64,000 nucleotides of DNA from Orobanche coerulescens (taxonomy: Eukaryota > Streptophyta > Magnoliopsida > Lamiales > Orobanchaceae): assembly GCA_033398695.1 (NCBI GenBank), contig CM065802.1, positions 203,317,096-203,381,095 on the forward strand. The letters run 5' to 3'. The notes below the pieces were generated by a model that saw nothing but the letters and a program-made list of their open reading frames with translations, was not told the DNA's origin and did not search any database. Positions 42,872 to 53,381 of this stretch are shown in pieces. Every line of letters starts with the position of its first letter. The stretch's first letter is position 1. The position numbers and the translations under genes are program-made.

Positions 42872-45658
42872 TGTAACGCCCCGATTTCGCATATACATTT
42901 ATTGTGAATTAAAGAAAACATGTTCAATTTTATTAAATCAATGCCCGAATAATTTTGTCATTTAATTCATCTCATTCTCATGCAAATTGTTTCATTTTAT
43001 TTTGACGCATGTCAAATTAATTAATTCACTATCTCATTCCATGTCATATTAACTCTCGTCACTTTATTTCATTGTGTCTCATCTCGTCATTTCTAGGCCC
43101 GAGTCAAATTTTAAACAATATTAATTGTTACCCAAAAATTTTTACAAGATAAATAATAATATTATATATTTTTAATATTACTATTACCATTATTAACATT
43201 ATTATTACTAATTTTATTAGTACTAATATTCTTATTATTATCATTATCATTTTCCGATATTATTACCATTATTAACAATTGATTATTTTTACATTTATTA
43301 TTATTACTGTATCAATTATATTTAATATTGTGTTATAATTAAACTAACTATGATTAAACTAAATTAACCATAATTAAGAACTCCCAATCGTTCCTCTCAT
43401 CACAGTTCCTCAATTCATCCAAACTTCTTTGAGATATATCATATACAATCCTAATTGAACTAAAACACTTTAAAATCTATACCTATAAATACAATTTATT
43501 ATCCAACAATAATTGATCTATACACTACACAATACCTCTGCAAATATCCCACGGCAGAAAAAAAATTAAACAACAAAAAATCTGCCATTCACAACTCACT
43601 TTTCAACTAAGGAGAAGAGAAACAATTTACAATACAAGAAACGAAGAAATCAAGGAGGTCAGATCTCAAAACGTTCGTCATCCGATCGATTCTAGCTGGT
43701 TCCATCCGTCTCGTCTAATCTAACGGAGATAAAACTTTAACACCCTCGGCCAGTTTTGAGTTCGCACGACCAACCTCTTCTTCTCGGCGATCCATATTCA
43801 ACCAATTTCAGACCACGAAATTCTACAATAAAGGTAAAATTCTACAAACCATCACCTTGTATTCTCTGTTGTACTTTCCTGTTAATATAAACTTGCAGAT
43901 TCTTTACTTACAAGGTAATCAAAATTCCATACAACTACTGTGTATCCTCTCAACCGTAATATTTGGCCTAACAAAACTACTCAACACCGAGCCTGAATTC
44001 ACCAATTTGAACCCCAAACCCATGTTCAAAAATCAAAAGCACCGCCACCGACTTTGACCGCCAACCGCGACTCCCACCATACACGGAACCTTTCCCCAAC
44101 TCCAGACATAAACTTCCCAAATTTACTCACAACCTAACCAAAAATCCAAAACCCTCAACCTCTTTTTCCAGAATTGAAAATTTAAAATCCAGCCCGAACT
44201 CATGGCCGAATCCATATCGGAACCCCCATACAACGACCAATCCGAACTAGAAAATTTAATAGGCCATCAATCAAGAACCAGTTCCTTACCTCTATTTCCT
44301 TGCTGTGACTTCCCGTCGAAATCTTTCTTGGCTGCGCCGTCCATCGGAGGACAAGGGCCGAAGCCCTTTTGTTTAATCTCTGTTTTTTTTTGATCTGTAT
44401 GAATCGATCACACTTTGGTGTGTATAAGTCTTGTGAGTGTGTGTGTGTGTGTTTTTTTTTGGAGAGAGATCGATTATTTCTGGCAGAGGAGTTGAGAGAG
44501 AACCGAGGGAGAAGTGAGAAATGTCGGCCGAGGGAGATGAAGTGAGAATCAGGCGAGAAGAAGAGAAATGCGGTCGATTAATTAGGGATTAGGGTTTTTA
44601 TACCCTGATTTTCATTGAATTTCTACCACAGCCCCACTCTTTTGAATCTTATCAAAAGTGACCCCAATTCTTTTTCTAGCATTTTTATTTCAAACCATTC
44701 AGTCTCCAATTCTCTCAAAATATCCCCATCATATTTATAATTGCTTCAATTTCAGTCCTTAAATATTTAGTTCCTTCACGTTTACTTGAATCAGCTTTTC
44801 AATAATTATAAATCCAAGCCATTTAAAATATTAATTGTATTCATTAATATTAATAATTCAATTTTAATCTATGCCTCATATTTTATTTCCCAGTTATTGT
44901 ATATTTATAAATTATAATAATAGTGATTACCATTATTATTAATTGTAGATAATAACAAGAATTTACGGGCCTAGAATTGTCGAGTCAAGCATCTTCATCA
45001 CATTCAAGTTCAGAACTACAATTTTATCCAGGTGTGGGGATTTATTACGCTTTTGTTTATTTTAATTGCTTTATATATTGTCTCGTATGTGCACATGAAA
45101 TCAGTCAGAAGCACTTAAATGTGCAATCAGTCAGAAGCACTTAAATGTGCAATCAGTCAGAAGCACTTAAATGTGCAACCAGTCAGAAGCACTTAAATGT
45201 GCAAATCAATCAGAAGCACTTAATTGTGCATAAAGCCTTCGGGCTAGCCGACGGGCTTCAGAATTTATCAGTCATGTTGTTTATACTTGCTAATATATTT
45301 AGTAATTAACGTAGACATATTGCGTACTCTCCACACTGAGCGAGTTGGAAGCTCACCCCACTATTTTACCCCCTTTCAGGTTGAGGAGCTCGATGTGGCA
45401 TGGGCTTGAGTGTGGGATGATCAAGCTTCACGAGTTGTTATTTATTTATTTACTATTATTTTCCTCAAACTATGTTTTACGAACAAGTATTCGATTTGTT
45501 TTAATTTCACGTCGAAGGTTGTTTTTATTTAATGGTGACTTGAAAATATTACTTGCGATTATTAAGTTTGCCTTTTTAAAATGTATTTCCGCTCCAAAAT
45601 TTTTATTTATTCTTCTCTAAATTAGAAGAATTATTTATTTAGAAAAGTGGTCGCTACA
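42872..45658 (+). repeat. 3' LTR of element G
   Basis: 2787 bp, starting TGTAACGCCCCGATTTCG and ending GTGGTCGCTACA. Complete, with TATA box at 43484 and 26-bp repeats at 45096-45232. Serves as the reference for the truncated left LTR. Confidence 0.92.
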
Positions 45659-46247
45659 TTTGACATTCACGAGTAATAAATCAAAAGTCTGCATTCCACC
45701 AAATTACGAGTATTCCACCACTTGAAAACATATGCTGGTGGGCATTTGACATCACGAGTAAAAATCATTTTGTTTGATTCAGCGCCGTCTCAAACAACTG
45801 AGAGATTCTGTTAAAATATTAAAAATATCACCCTACTTTTATCAAATTGGACACCTCCGTGACGGAGTTTTACAAAAAAAATTCGGGGGACCAAAATCAT
45901 CAACAAATATTGACAATAATTAAAGATAAAAAGAAATAAATATTAATTAAAAAATGCTATAACTACAAACAAAACTAAATTTCTAAAAAAACTATTTTAA
46001 TTCATCAATAGAAATTCGATTAAGAACTCAAAATCACAATATTCTTAAAAAATAAAGGTAAGTTTAATTAATTTTGGTTTTAAAATGCTAGACTTATTTT
46101 TTGGAAAATTTCAAATATTTTTCAATTATTTTTGCTAAAAATAATATAATTTTTAGTTAAATACATTTCAAAAGCAATACAATATAATATATTTAATTTA
46201 ATCAGATTTTCGTAATGTTATAAAAAAACACTTGTCCTAAACAAAAC
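45659..46247 (+). repeat. 589-bp flank duplication, right copy
   Basis: Directly follows the 3' LTR. Near-identical to 33968-34556. At 46248 the sequence continues into A-rich DNA, which presumably was the original right-hand neighbour. Confidence 0.9.
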
Positions 46248-46319
46248 AAAAAAAATAAGTCAATAAAAAAGAAATTACGTGAACAAACCAAAAAAAAAAA
46301 AGGAAAACAATTAAATGTG

Positions 46320-46362
46320 GCATGTGGGGATCGAACCAGGTTTTAGTGCACTCTACTGATAC
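46320..46362 (-). other. tRNA-like segment next to the LTR D primer-binding site
   Basis: The minus strand reads TGGTATCAG (PBS start) and then TAGAGTGCACTAAAACC and a perfect Pol III B-box, GGTTCGATCCC. It looks either like a SINE end or like extended complementarity to a tRNA copied into the element. It is too short for a tRNA gene. Confidence 0.35.
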
Positions 46363-47159
46363 CATATTCTGTAACACCCCCAAACCAATCGGGAATATTA
46401 CAGCGCCGCAGACCCTCTCCGCGAGGATCTACCAGGCTAAATACAAAACAATGCGTCACTTCACATGCCGACATGGCTACGTAAAGGACCGTTAGACCGA
46501 TTAGGTCTTATATCACAACACACACAACATTACATACATGATACTTGCCCAGAACACATACCCACGCAGGGGCTAGAATACAATAACACTTCCATAAATC
46601 GGAGTAACAACACATCGGAGGGATAACCAACATGACTCTATCATATACTCTACAATTGGTCTTCACGTGATTAGTATCTTCGTCTCCCATCATCCTTCGT
46701 ATCGATCCTGTGATTCGCTCCCGCCTACTGCAAGTACCGGACGCAATCTGAGACATCCACCCCCCGAATACTCGGGGGTTAGCAAAACTCCACTGTTTTG
46801 CTAGTGCAAGTATAAAACCAAAAGTACAAGCCATACATAACTTGCTTCAAGAATATAAAATCTTGAATATATTTCCCGAGATAATTCACTTAATCAAAAC
46901 AGTTTGATTTATAAAAGGTAGGAAAAGAACCATGTGTCTCATACAAAATATTTTACGGTCTCGGGAGTTTGAAAACATTTGGAAATAATGAATTCTCAAG
47001 TCTTTCGAAAACACTTGGGGACACGGCCCAAAATCATCTTTCCAAAATACGATTCCAATAATAAAACGCGGTTCCACAACCCAATTCACAACACACGGGG
47101 TCCAAGACCCAAATCATAAGCCACAGGGTCCACGACCCGAATCACATAACACATGTTCC

Positions 47160-47470
47160 TAAGGATTATTCGCGTCCCGTGCTAACAAGCCACGAACCTC
47201 AGATGCTCCCGTAGAACATACCCGAGTGAATAACCCAATAGGAAACCATACCAAATCACATGTCCTCGTGACAACAGTCACGGAACCATTCCATACCACA
47301 ACCATAAGTTATCCCGGCATCGGGCTAACAAGCCACGAACCTCGGAGTCCCCACAAGACATACCCGATGATAACCCCACAAGTTATCTCGGCATCGGGCT
47401 AGCAAGCCCCGAACCTCGGAGTCCCCGCGAGACATACCCGGATTGGATAACCCTACGGTCACGCCCGACC
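47160..47470. repeat. Tandem repeat in LTR D
   Basis: Three to four degenerate units with GGGCTAACAAGCCACGAACC and GGAGTCCCCGCGAGACATAC, the reverse complement of the LTR C repeat. Confidence 0.85.
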
Positions 47471-48438
47471 CATACTAGCAAGTATGGATCCCGGAGATTC
47501 AACAATCCTACCCGGAGGCACATCACTTTCAGCAATCACATCACAAGGAGTAGAACATCAAGCCAAGCAACACTTAAACATCACAGCCTCCTTTCAAAGG
47601 AGTAACAACTAATATCCCACGTAATACATTCTTAACGAACAAGTACCCATAATATTACGTAATCCCCGCCAAAGGATTACGGTCTAATAGACTCATTCAA
47701 AATGATCATATCATCTTTTCAACATACAAATCCAACACACATATTCCGAGAACACATATATTCACGAAGTACATAAATTATCGTTGGAAGACAACATTTA
47801 TCGAGAACATACCAATCCCTTTTACGTTCATTAAACATTGGGTTTCGTATATAATCATTTATCAATAATTACGCCTACGAAACATGAAACGTATGGACAA
47901 GATACTTGCCTCGATATCACGAGCAACGAAACGACGAACGGGCGCGATCGGGCAACCTTCGAACCTCCAAAAACGATCAAGACTTCGACAGCCCACGAAT
48001 ACTACGAAAATAGCATCACCACAATTCAATAACACTAATCGAAATCCGAAACGATCCTAAAAACGACAAGGATCTAGGTATTCTCAAAGAAATCAAGAAT
48101 CGTTGATCCGGGCGATAAAAGTCGATGAACGGTTAACAAAATCTGAAGATTACGGTCAAGACAAACAAGAACAAATAACCGATCGGATGAGATCGGTCAA
48201 GAATCACAAATCCAAGCAAAAACCCCAAATTTAAGAAAATAGGGTTCTAACAAGAGATTACCTTGATTTGGACCAAGAAGACGATTAGATGTTGTTAAAC
48301 ATCTACAAATCCACTCAAAGATGAAGCTAGAAGAAAAGGATCGGTCCTACTCGCCTCTGGATCTCACTCCCGTCGGAAGAGATGAAGAAAAGTGGGAAAA
48401 TGACGACTTAACGCCGTTGTCCAAGATTTATCTCGATA

Positions 48439-48817
48439 TTAGCGTGCGCTAATCATCCTTCATTAGCGTGCGCTAACGGGGTCAACGCTCCAGAGAAACC
48501 GCGTATAACCTAGTTAGCGTGCGCTAGCCCAAAAGCCGTAGCGTGCGCTAACGGGTCACAAAACCAGTCCAGTAGCCTCTGGACAGAACTGCACCTACCG
48601 AGTAGCGTGCGCTAGAAAGAAGAGGGAGCGTGCGCTAAGCAGTCGATAGCGTGCGCTAGCTATCGGCCTTAGCGTGCGCTAACAAAGCTCCAGTCCTAGT
48701 CCAGTAGTTACTGGACTGCCTCTGAACTGCCAGTTTAGCGTGCGCTACACATTCGGTAGTGTGCGCTAAACACCACGCAGTAGCGTGCGCTATGCTTCAA
48801 GCATTAGCGTGCGCTAC
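48439..48817. promoter_or_regulatory. U3 palindrome cluster, TTAGCGTGCGCTAA type, LTR D
   Basis: At least twelve nearly perfect copies of TTAGCGTGCGCTAA, evenly spread and separated by spacers such as CCAGTAGCCTCTGGACAGAA. In element sense it lies directly before the probable start region. Confidence 0.75.
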
Positions 48818-48982
48818 ACCACAAAATCTCAAAAACTCACAAAGTGATCCGAAATGCCTCCAAAAACATGTCCCAACAAGTCACAACCAAACATGGCACA
48901 AAATTCCTACGATGAGGACCATGACAATCCGATAAAACCCAGAAAACCCAACGAATCCGGAATAAAGATCTCGGGTATTACA

Positions 48983-49440
48983 TTCTACCCCTCTTAAAAG
49001 AAGTTTCGTCCTCGAAACTTGAAACATAAAACGAACGACGCAAAACAAACTCAGATAACACACGTTATCCGTTGCCGAAATAACAAAACACGACGAACGA
49101 AAATCAATACGGTTGAATAATTCAACAGTACATCAACCAAAACACGAGCTATACGCTGGACCAATACGAAATTCCACAGCCCAAGGGTTGGGAGATCGAA
49201 CACAAAACAAATTTCCTGAACTTAAGGAAATTACGAAGGAGTCCTAACGCTCAACAATTACGAAACGAGATCAACAAAAACTGAACCATCAAACAATTGA
49301 GTTACAACGATCGAGACAACAACAGTCGATCAATCATGTTCGAATCACGACGAACAATAATACTCAAACAACCACCCCAAAGTTCACATCTCGGCTTGAG
49401 ACAATATACGATTCGGTGAAGACAACAAGATGTGTATTCA
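48983..49440 (-). mobile_element. 3' module of the LTR D element (truncated)
   Basis: Minus-strand internal end with polypurine tract, homologous to the 3' modules at 4720-5590 and 22961-23719 and including the stem-loop at 49211-49232. Stops near 49440, where unrelated AT-rich DNA begins. Confidence 0.65.
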
Positions 49441-49799
49441 CAAATATTAAATATAATTACATATATCTATATATAAGGGTTTCGTTATTATTTGAGGCCC
49501 TAAAAAAACTAGCATTGGGCTTGAGTCCTGTGTAGTAGTACAACTTGCACATGTCCATGGACGGCCCTGATTTGATTAGATTTTAGTTAGTTTGAGTTTG
49601 ACTAAATAAATTTGTTTGGTAATGATATTTTATTAAAGGACAATCATCCTACCCAATTAAAAAATAAATCACATTAGTTTTTGGTTTCCAATTATGTCCC
49701 TTATTTTCTAAATTACTATGACTATTACTCATTAATGAATTCAATTATTCACTTGTTCACTATCAAGCAAAATGCTCATATTTGATATAAAGAAATATA
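49441..49799. other. Unassigned AT-rich segment
   Basis: No gene or terminal repeats recognised. Confidence 0.4.
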
Positions 49800-50065
49800 C
49801 TAATCCTGTTCTCTTATTACTGCAACATCTGGATTTTCACGTTTGTGAATACACAACTTTGACTATTAGTATTACTATCTTCAATTCTTTATTTTAAAAA
49901 TTATAAAAAAATTAATATTTTGAAAGTATATTTCGAGATGAATCTAACAAAACCTCACATGACTATATTTTTTATATATATATAAATCACAAAAGATGGT
50001 CAAAAGAGAGTATGTGAATAGTGCAATAGTCAAAACGTTGTAATAATAAGAGAACGGAGGAAGTA
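49798..50065. mobile_element. Stowaway-like MITE
   Basis: Ends CTAATCCTGTTCTCTTATTA and, in reverse complement, CTTCCTCCGTTCTCTTATTA, bounded by TA. About 265 bp, AT-rich and non-coding. Confidence 0.6.
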
Positions 50066-50185
50066 TATTTTAATGTATAGAAAGTTAGAATATAATATTT
50101 GTTGTGTACAAAATTTTAATTACTTTTTTTCTTACTATTATCACTACAACCACTACTAATAATATTAATTAATAGGATGATTTAG

Positions 50186-50470
50186 GGGGGAAGGGTTGGT
50201 GGTCCAGTGGTAGGACGCCTACTCACAGGACACTCCTTTGGGAGAGGTCTTGGGTTCTAACCCCACCAAGGAGGTGAAAGATGAGGGTTTTCTCTTTATG
50301 ATCCTCTAGCTCCCCGGGGCTAGCTCGAGCGATCGCTAATCAATGTTTAATCTCGCGTCAAGCGACAGTGTGGGAGTATTTCCTTGTTGGGAACCCGGAG
50401 GTGCTGACCAATCAGTGACTGTTCTCCCGAGAACTGTGCTGGGAACCTGAGGCGCTGTTAATCAGTTAAG
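50186..50470 (+). mobile_element. tRNA-derived SINE-like sequence
   Basis: Pol III promoter boxes are visible: an A-box-like TGGTCCAGTGGTAGGA near 50200 and a B-box GGTTCTAACCCC at 50253, about 40 bp apart as in tRNA genes. The tRNA-like head is followed by an unrelated body of about 200 bp ending at the truncated LTR E. No poly(A) tail is seen. Confidence 0.6.
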
Positions 50471-50479
50471 GGCTTCCGT

Positions 50480-50645
50480 AAGTATTGATACTGCCGTAAT
50501 GGTGTTCTTGATACGGCCGTATGTGTCTTTCATCAGATTGTCCAGTTTCTCTCCAGAGGCCAGTTACGGCCGTAAGAGAGTCAGGATACGGCCGTAATAT
50601 TCCAATGTTACGGCCGTAAGTGGGTTGTGTTATGGCCGTAACACC
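50480..50645. promoter_or_regulatory. U3 palindrome cluster, TTACGGCCGTAA type, LTR E
   Basis: Six or more copies of ATACGGCCGTAAT or GTTACGGCCGTAAG. The last lies about 10 bp before the TATA box. Confidence 0.7.
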
Positions 50646-50651
50646 TGCCAA

Positions 50652-50659
50652 TATATAAA
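50652..50659 (+). promoter_or_regulatory. TATA box of LTR E
   Basis: TATATAAACTGG, identical at 57791 in LTR F. A pyrimidine-rich start region and GCGACGGGAGCGACG follow. Confidence 0.65.
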
Positions 50660-51269
50660 CTGGCAGCGGCCCATTTTTTTTCCTCATTTCTCATATCTTT
50701 CTTTTCTCTTCGCGACGGGAGCGACGGCAGAGGCTAGGGTTCGTTCGATTTTGATCCAAACTCCATTGTAAGGGCATATTCAAGTATCATACCATCCACC
50801 TATCGCTAATCATCCATCGTTCATCTTCGAATCTAGGTAAATCTTCTAAGAACCCTATTTTTGGGTAAATTGGGGGTTTTCGGGTTGTTGTTCGATTCGT
50901 TCCGTGTGATTGATATATTCATGATGAATATGATTAATCTTTTTAGTATCCTTAGTTTTCCTACAGATTCATGGTATATTTCGTGGTTTTTGCGTAATCG
51001 AGAGGGTTTGGTTGTGGTCCGCCCTCGTCGTTGTTCTCGGGCGAATATACATGAATCGTAGGCGGGTTTTCGGGTGTATTCCATTTCCGTATTCGTTTAG
51101 AGTTGGTTGTGATTATGTTCTTCGAATCGTTAGGTTCGGTTTCATTGGTTCCTAGTGTTCGTCGGTGATTTTCCTTTCCGTTCGTTGCGTCATCAATTAT
51201 TTAAGGCAAGTATTTTTGGAAACCTTTATGCTTAACATGTAATGGTAATGTATATTGTGTGTGCTTTGC

Positions 51270-51520
51270 TCACCTCGGGAGGGTCCGACGGGATCACGGA
51301 GGGAATCCAATGGATTAGCCCTGGATTCACGAGTTTGTTTCGCTAGCCAGCTCGGGAGGGTCTTTAGAGGCCTCGGGTGGGATTTGTGGCTTCGTCCCAG
51401 TCCTAGACGATGCCTGTGCGTGATTTGTTTTATAAGTGGCCATCTCGGGAGGGTCCTTAGAGGACTCGGGTGGGATTTGTGGCTTCGTCCCGGTCCTAGG
51501 AAAATTGATTGACTGTTTGT
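51270..51520. repeat. Tandem repeat in LTR E
   Basis: Two to three units with CTCGGGAGGGTCC, GGCCTCGGGTGGGATTTGTG and CGTCCCGGTCCTAGG. LTR A1/A2 hold a single homologous unit near 2645-2720 and 8230-8300. Confidence 0.85.
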
Positions 51521-52045
51521 TTCCGGGAAAGACATGTCTGGTTTTTGGTTTTGAAATGAATTTGGTGCATTGGACTATGAAATGTGTAAGCGATTGGTTT
51601 GCCTTGATTACTTGTACTAGCATAATTACTAACCCCTTTGGGGACCCGTTGTGGGGAAATTCTTATTATGGATTTCAGGTTATGATCATCCGGACGAGCG
51701 AGCGCTGGGACAGTACGGGGATGTTGGCCAGGTTCGTTGACATGTGCACTCAAGTCCTTTTATTTCCGTTGTTCTATTCGATATGGTTGTTGTCTACTTT
51801 TGAAACTTATAGATTGTGCTCGCGAGTACTTAGGCTTTTCTCTTCGGATTGTGATTTGTATTCGTCGAAGTTATTTATGTTTTCCATTGTCGATTATCCC
51901 GCCGGTTGTATCGGGCGTGTTATTTGATTTTCAACTGGATGATGTGTGTTTTTACTGTGGTAAGTTGTGTCTAGCATGGTGGGTCCCATGTAAGGGTCCA
52001 CGGCACTATAATATACCTTGAATATCACGGGGGTGTTACAGAAAA

Positions 52046-52057
52046 TGGTATCAGAGA
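52046..52057 (+). other. Primer-binding site of element H
   Basis: TGGTATCAGAGA, matching initiator-Met tRNA at 11 of 12 positions. Confidence 0.8.
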
Positions 52058-52277
52058 ACTAGGTTTATGGATACCTAGGCTTGTCGGTTATTTGGGTCTA
52101 GTTGTGTTTTGTGTTGCACATTGTCACGCCGCTGCCAGCATCTCGGTACTTCCAGTGCTCGTAAGTTTTCCTTACTCGATCCTTTGTTTTCTCGTATTGT
52201 ATTTCTGTTTCTTGAATCGTGGATGTTTTCCTCTCTTACTTATCACCAAGTTGCTTTTGCTACCTCTTAACACCAGT

Positions 52278-53381
52278 ATGGATGCTGGAAGAGGCCGTGG
52301 ACGAGGTCGTGGTCGTGGTCATGGACGCGTCCGGGGACGTGGGGTAGCCGGTGCGGAGGCCACGTCGCATTCTTCGGGAGCCGGCAGTACAGGTGACCGT
52401 CGCAGTCATGCTTCTTCTCAGGAACGCGCCGACCTTGGTATTGCGGCCGTTATGCAGCAAATGGTAAACCAAATGGCGGCGATAGCTCAGGTGGTTCAGA
52501 ACCCGGATCCGGCCCATGCTAATCGGGGTGGAGCAGACCGTTGGCTCCAAGATGTCATCAAGATGTATCCTCCTCGTTTTTCGGGAGCATCAGACCCGAT
52601 CAGCTGGGAGGGGTGAATCAAAGAGATATCTAAAGTATTTATTGCCACCAACTGCCCCGAGGACCGTAAGGTCCCTATTGCCCAGTACTTTCTCACTGGG
52701 GACGCTACGGATTGGTGGGAGGCCGTTGGGCCCAAAGACCATGTTGCTTCGTGGGCTGAATTTCTGGAATTGATGGAGACTGAATACTGCCCGTGGCCGG
52801 TTAGACAGGCTCGAGTTCATGCCTTCTATGATGCTCAACCACGGTATATTCCTGTCTCTCAAGCTATTGCCGAGTTCAACAAGGAGTTGGGCTATGTGAA
52901 GACCCAAGTTTTCGAGGAGAGAGACAAAATTTTTCACTTTTCCCGACGGATGAAACTGTCAATTCAGGATTACATGTCTGGGCTCGTCTGTATTACTTTG
53001 AAGGATTATCAGAGTCGAGCTCTTGCCTATGATATGTCAGTGACAGCCAGTGCGGCGGTTCGGGAGAGTAAGAAACAGAAATCCGCCGGAAATTTCTCGG
53101 GCCACATGGGTGGAGGTCAACAGAAGTCTGAGTCTGCGAATATTCCTGGAGGTAATTCGGCTCGTTTCTCTGGGATCTATCGAGGTAATGCTAGTGCCTC
53201 CGTTCGGGATGCCAAATGCTTTAACTGTAGCGAGTCGGGCCATCGAAACTTGGAGTGTCCTCGTCCGCCTCTGACTTGTCATACTTGTGGTCAGTCGGGC
53301 CACAAGGCTTTCTTTTGTGAGCGGGCACGACAGTTTCTTGGTGCTCAGACTTCTTTTCAGCACCTAGGGAGTCGAGTGTAA
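52278..53381 (+). pseudogene. gag: gag of element H (one in-frame stop)
   Basis: Starts MDAGRGRGRGRGRG, the family GR-rich start. Reads WLQDVIKMYPPRFSGASDP and then an in-frame TGA at 52614, where the equivalent position in relatives is tryptophan. It resumes with IATNCPEDRKV, YFLTGDATDWWEAV and FNKELGYVKTQVFEERD, and ends with two knuckles, CFNCSESGHRNLEC and CHTCGQSGHKAFFC. Forms the capsid and binds element RNA. It is full length apart from the stop and provides the reference that shows what the pol-less copies have lost. Confidence 0.9.

Larger units (their letters stand above)
34580..45658 (+). mobile_element. Element G: Ty3/gypsy chromovirus, near-complete but inactivated
   Basis: Order is 5' LTR (34580-38029), PBS, gag, protease, RT, RNase H, integrase, chromodomain, polypurine tract, 3' LTR (42872-45658). 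Protease-RT-integrase order and the C-terminal chromodomain make it a Ty3/gypsy chromovirus. Long LTRs and the integrase-tail sequence suggest the Tekay/Del lineage. LTR copies are near-identical outside the MULE insert, so insertion was fairly recent, but at least four frameshifts or stops break the reading frame. The 5' LTR lacks its first 43 bp and the terminal TG. Confidence 0.92.
46370..48982 (-). repeat. LTR D
   Basis: Starts TGTAATACCCGAGATCT on the minus strand at 48982 and ends GGGGGTGTTACA at 46370, 2613 bp. The body is homologous to LTR C (repeat block, GGGTCGTGGACC segment, AACCCCCGAGTATTCGG motif near 46765). As with LTR A1, a 3' module and polypurine end lie on one side and a PBS-like sequence on the other, so it may be the joint of a former tandem array. 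Confidence 0.85.
50476..52040 (+). repeat. LTR E (5' LTR of H, lacking its first ~640 bp)
   Basis: Homologous to 57600-59149 of LTR F. The part equivalent to 56959-57599 is missing and replaced by the SINE-like sequence. Palindromes at 50480-50645, TATATAAA at 50652, tandem repeat at 51270-51520, end GGGGGTGTTACA. Confidence 0.88.

Noticed and set aside
48439..48817. Palindromic repeats with spacers resembling a CRISPR array
   Set aside because: Spacing is irregular, the repeats are 12-14 bp, and they lie in LTR promoters of a plant retrotransposon.
50200..50264. Possible functional tRNA gene
   Set aside because: A and B boxes are present but no convincing cloverleaf with acceptor stem and anticodon loop could be folded by eye. 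SINE head preferred.
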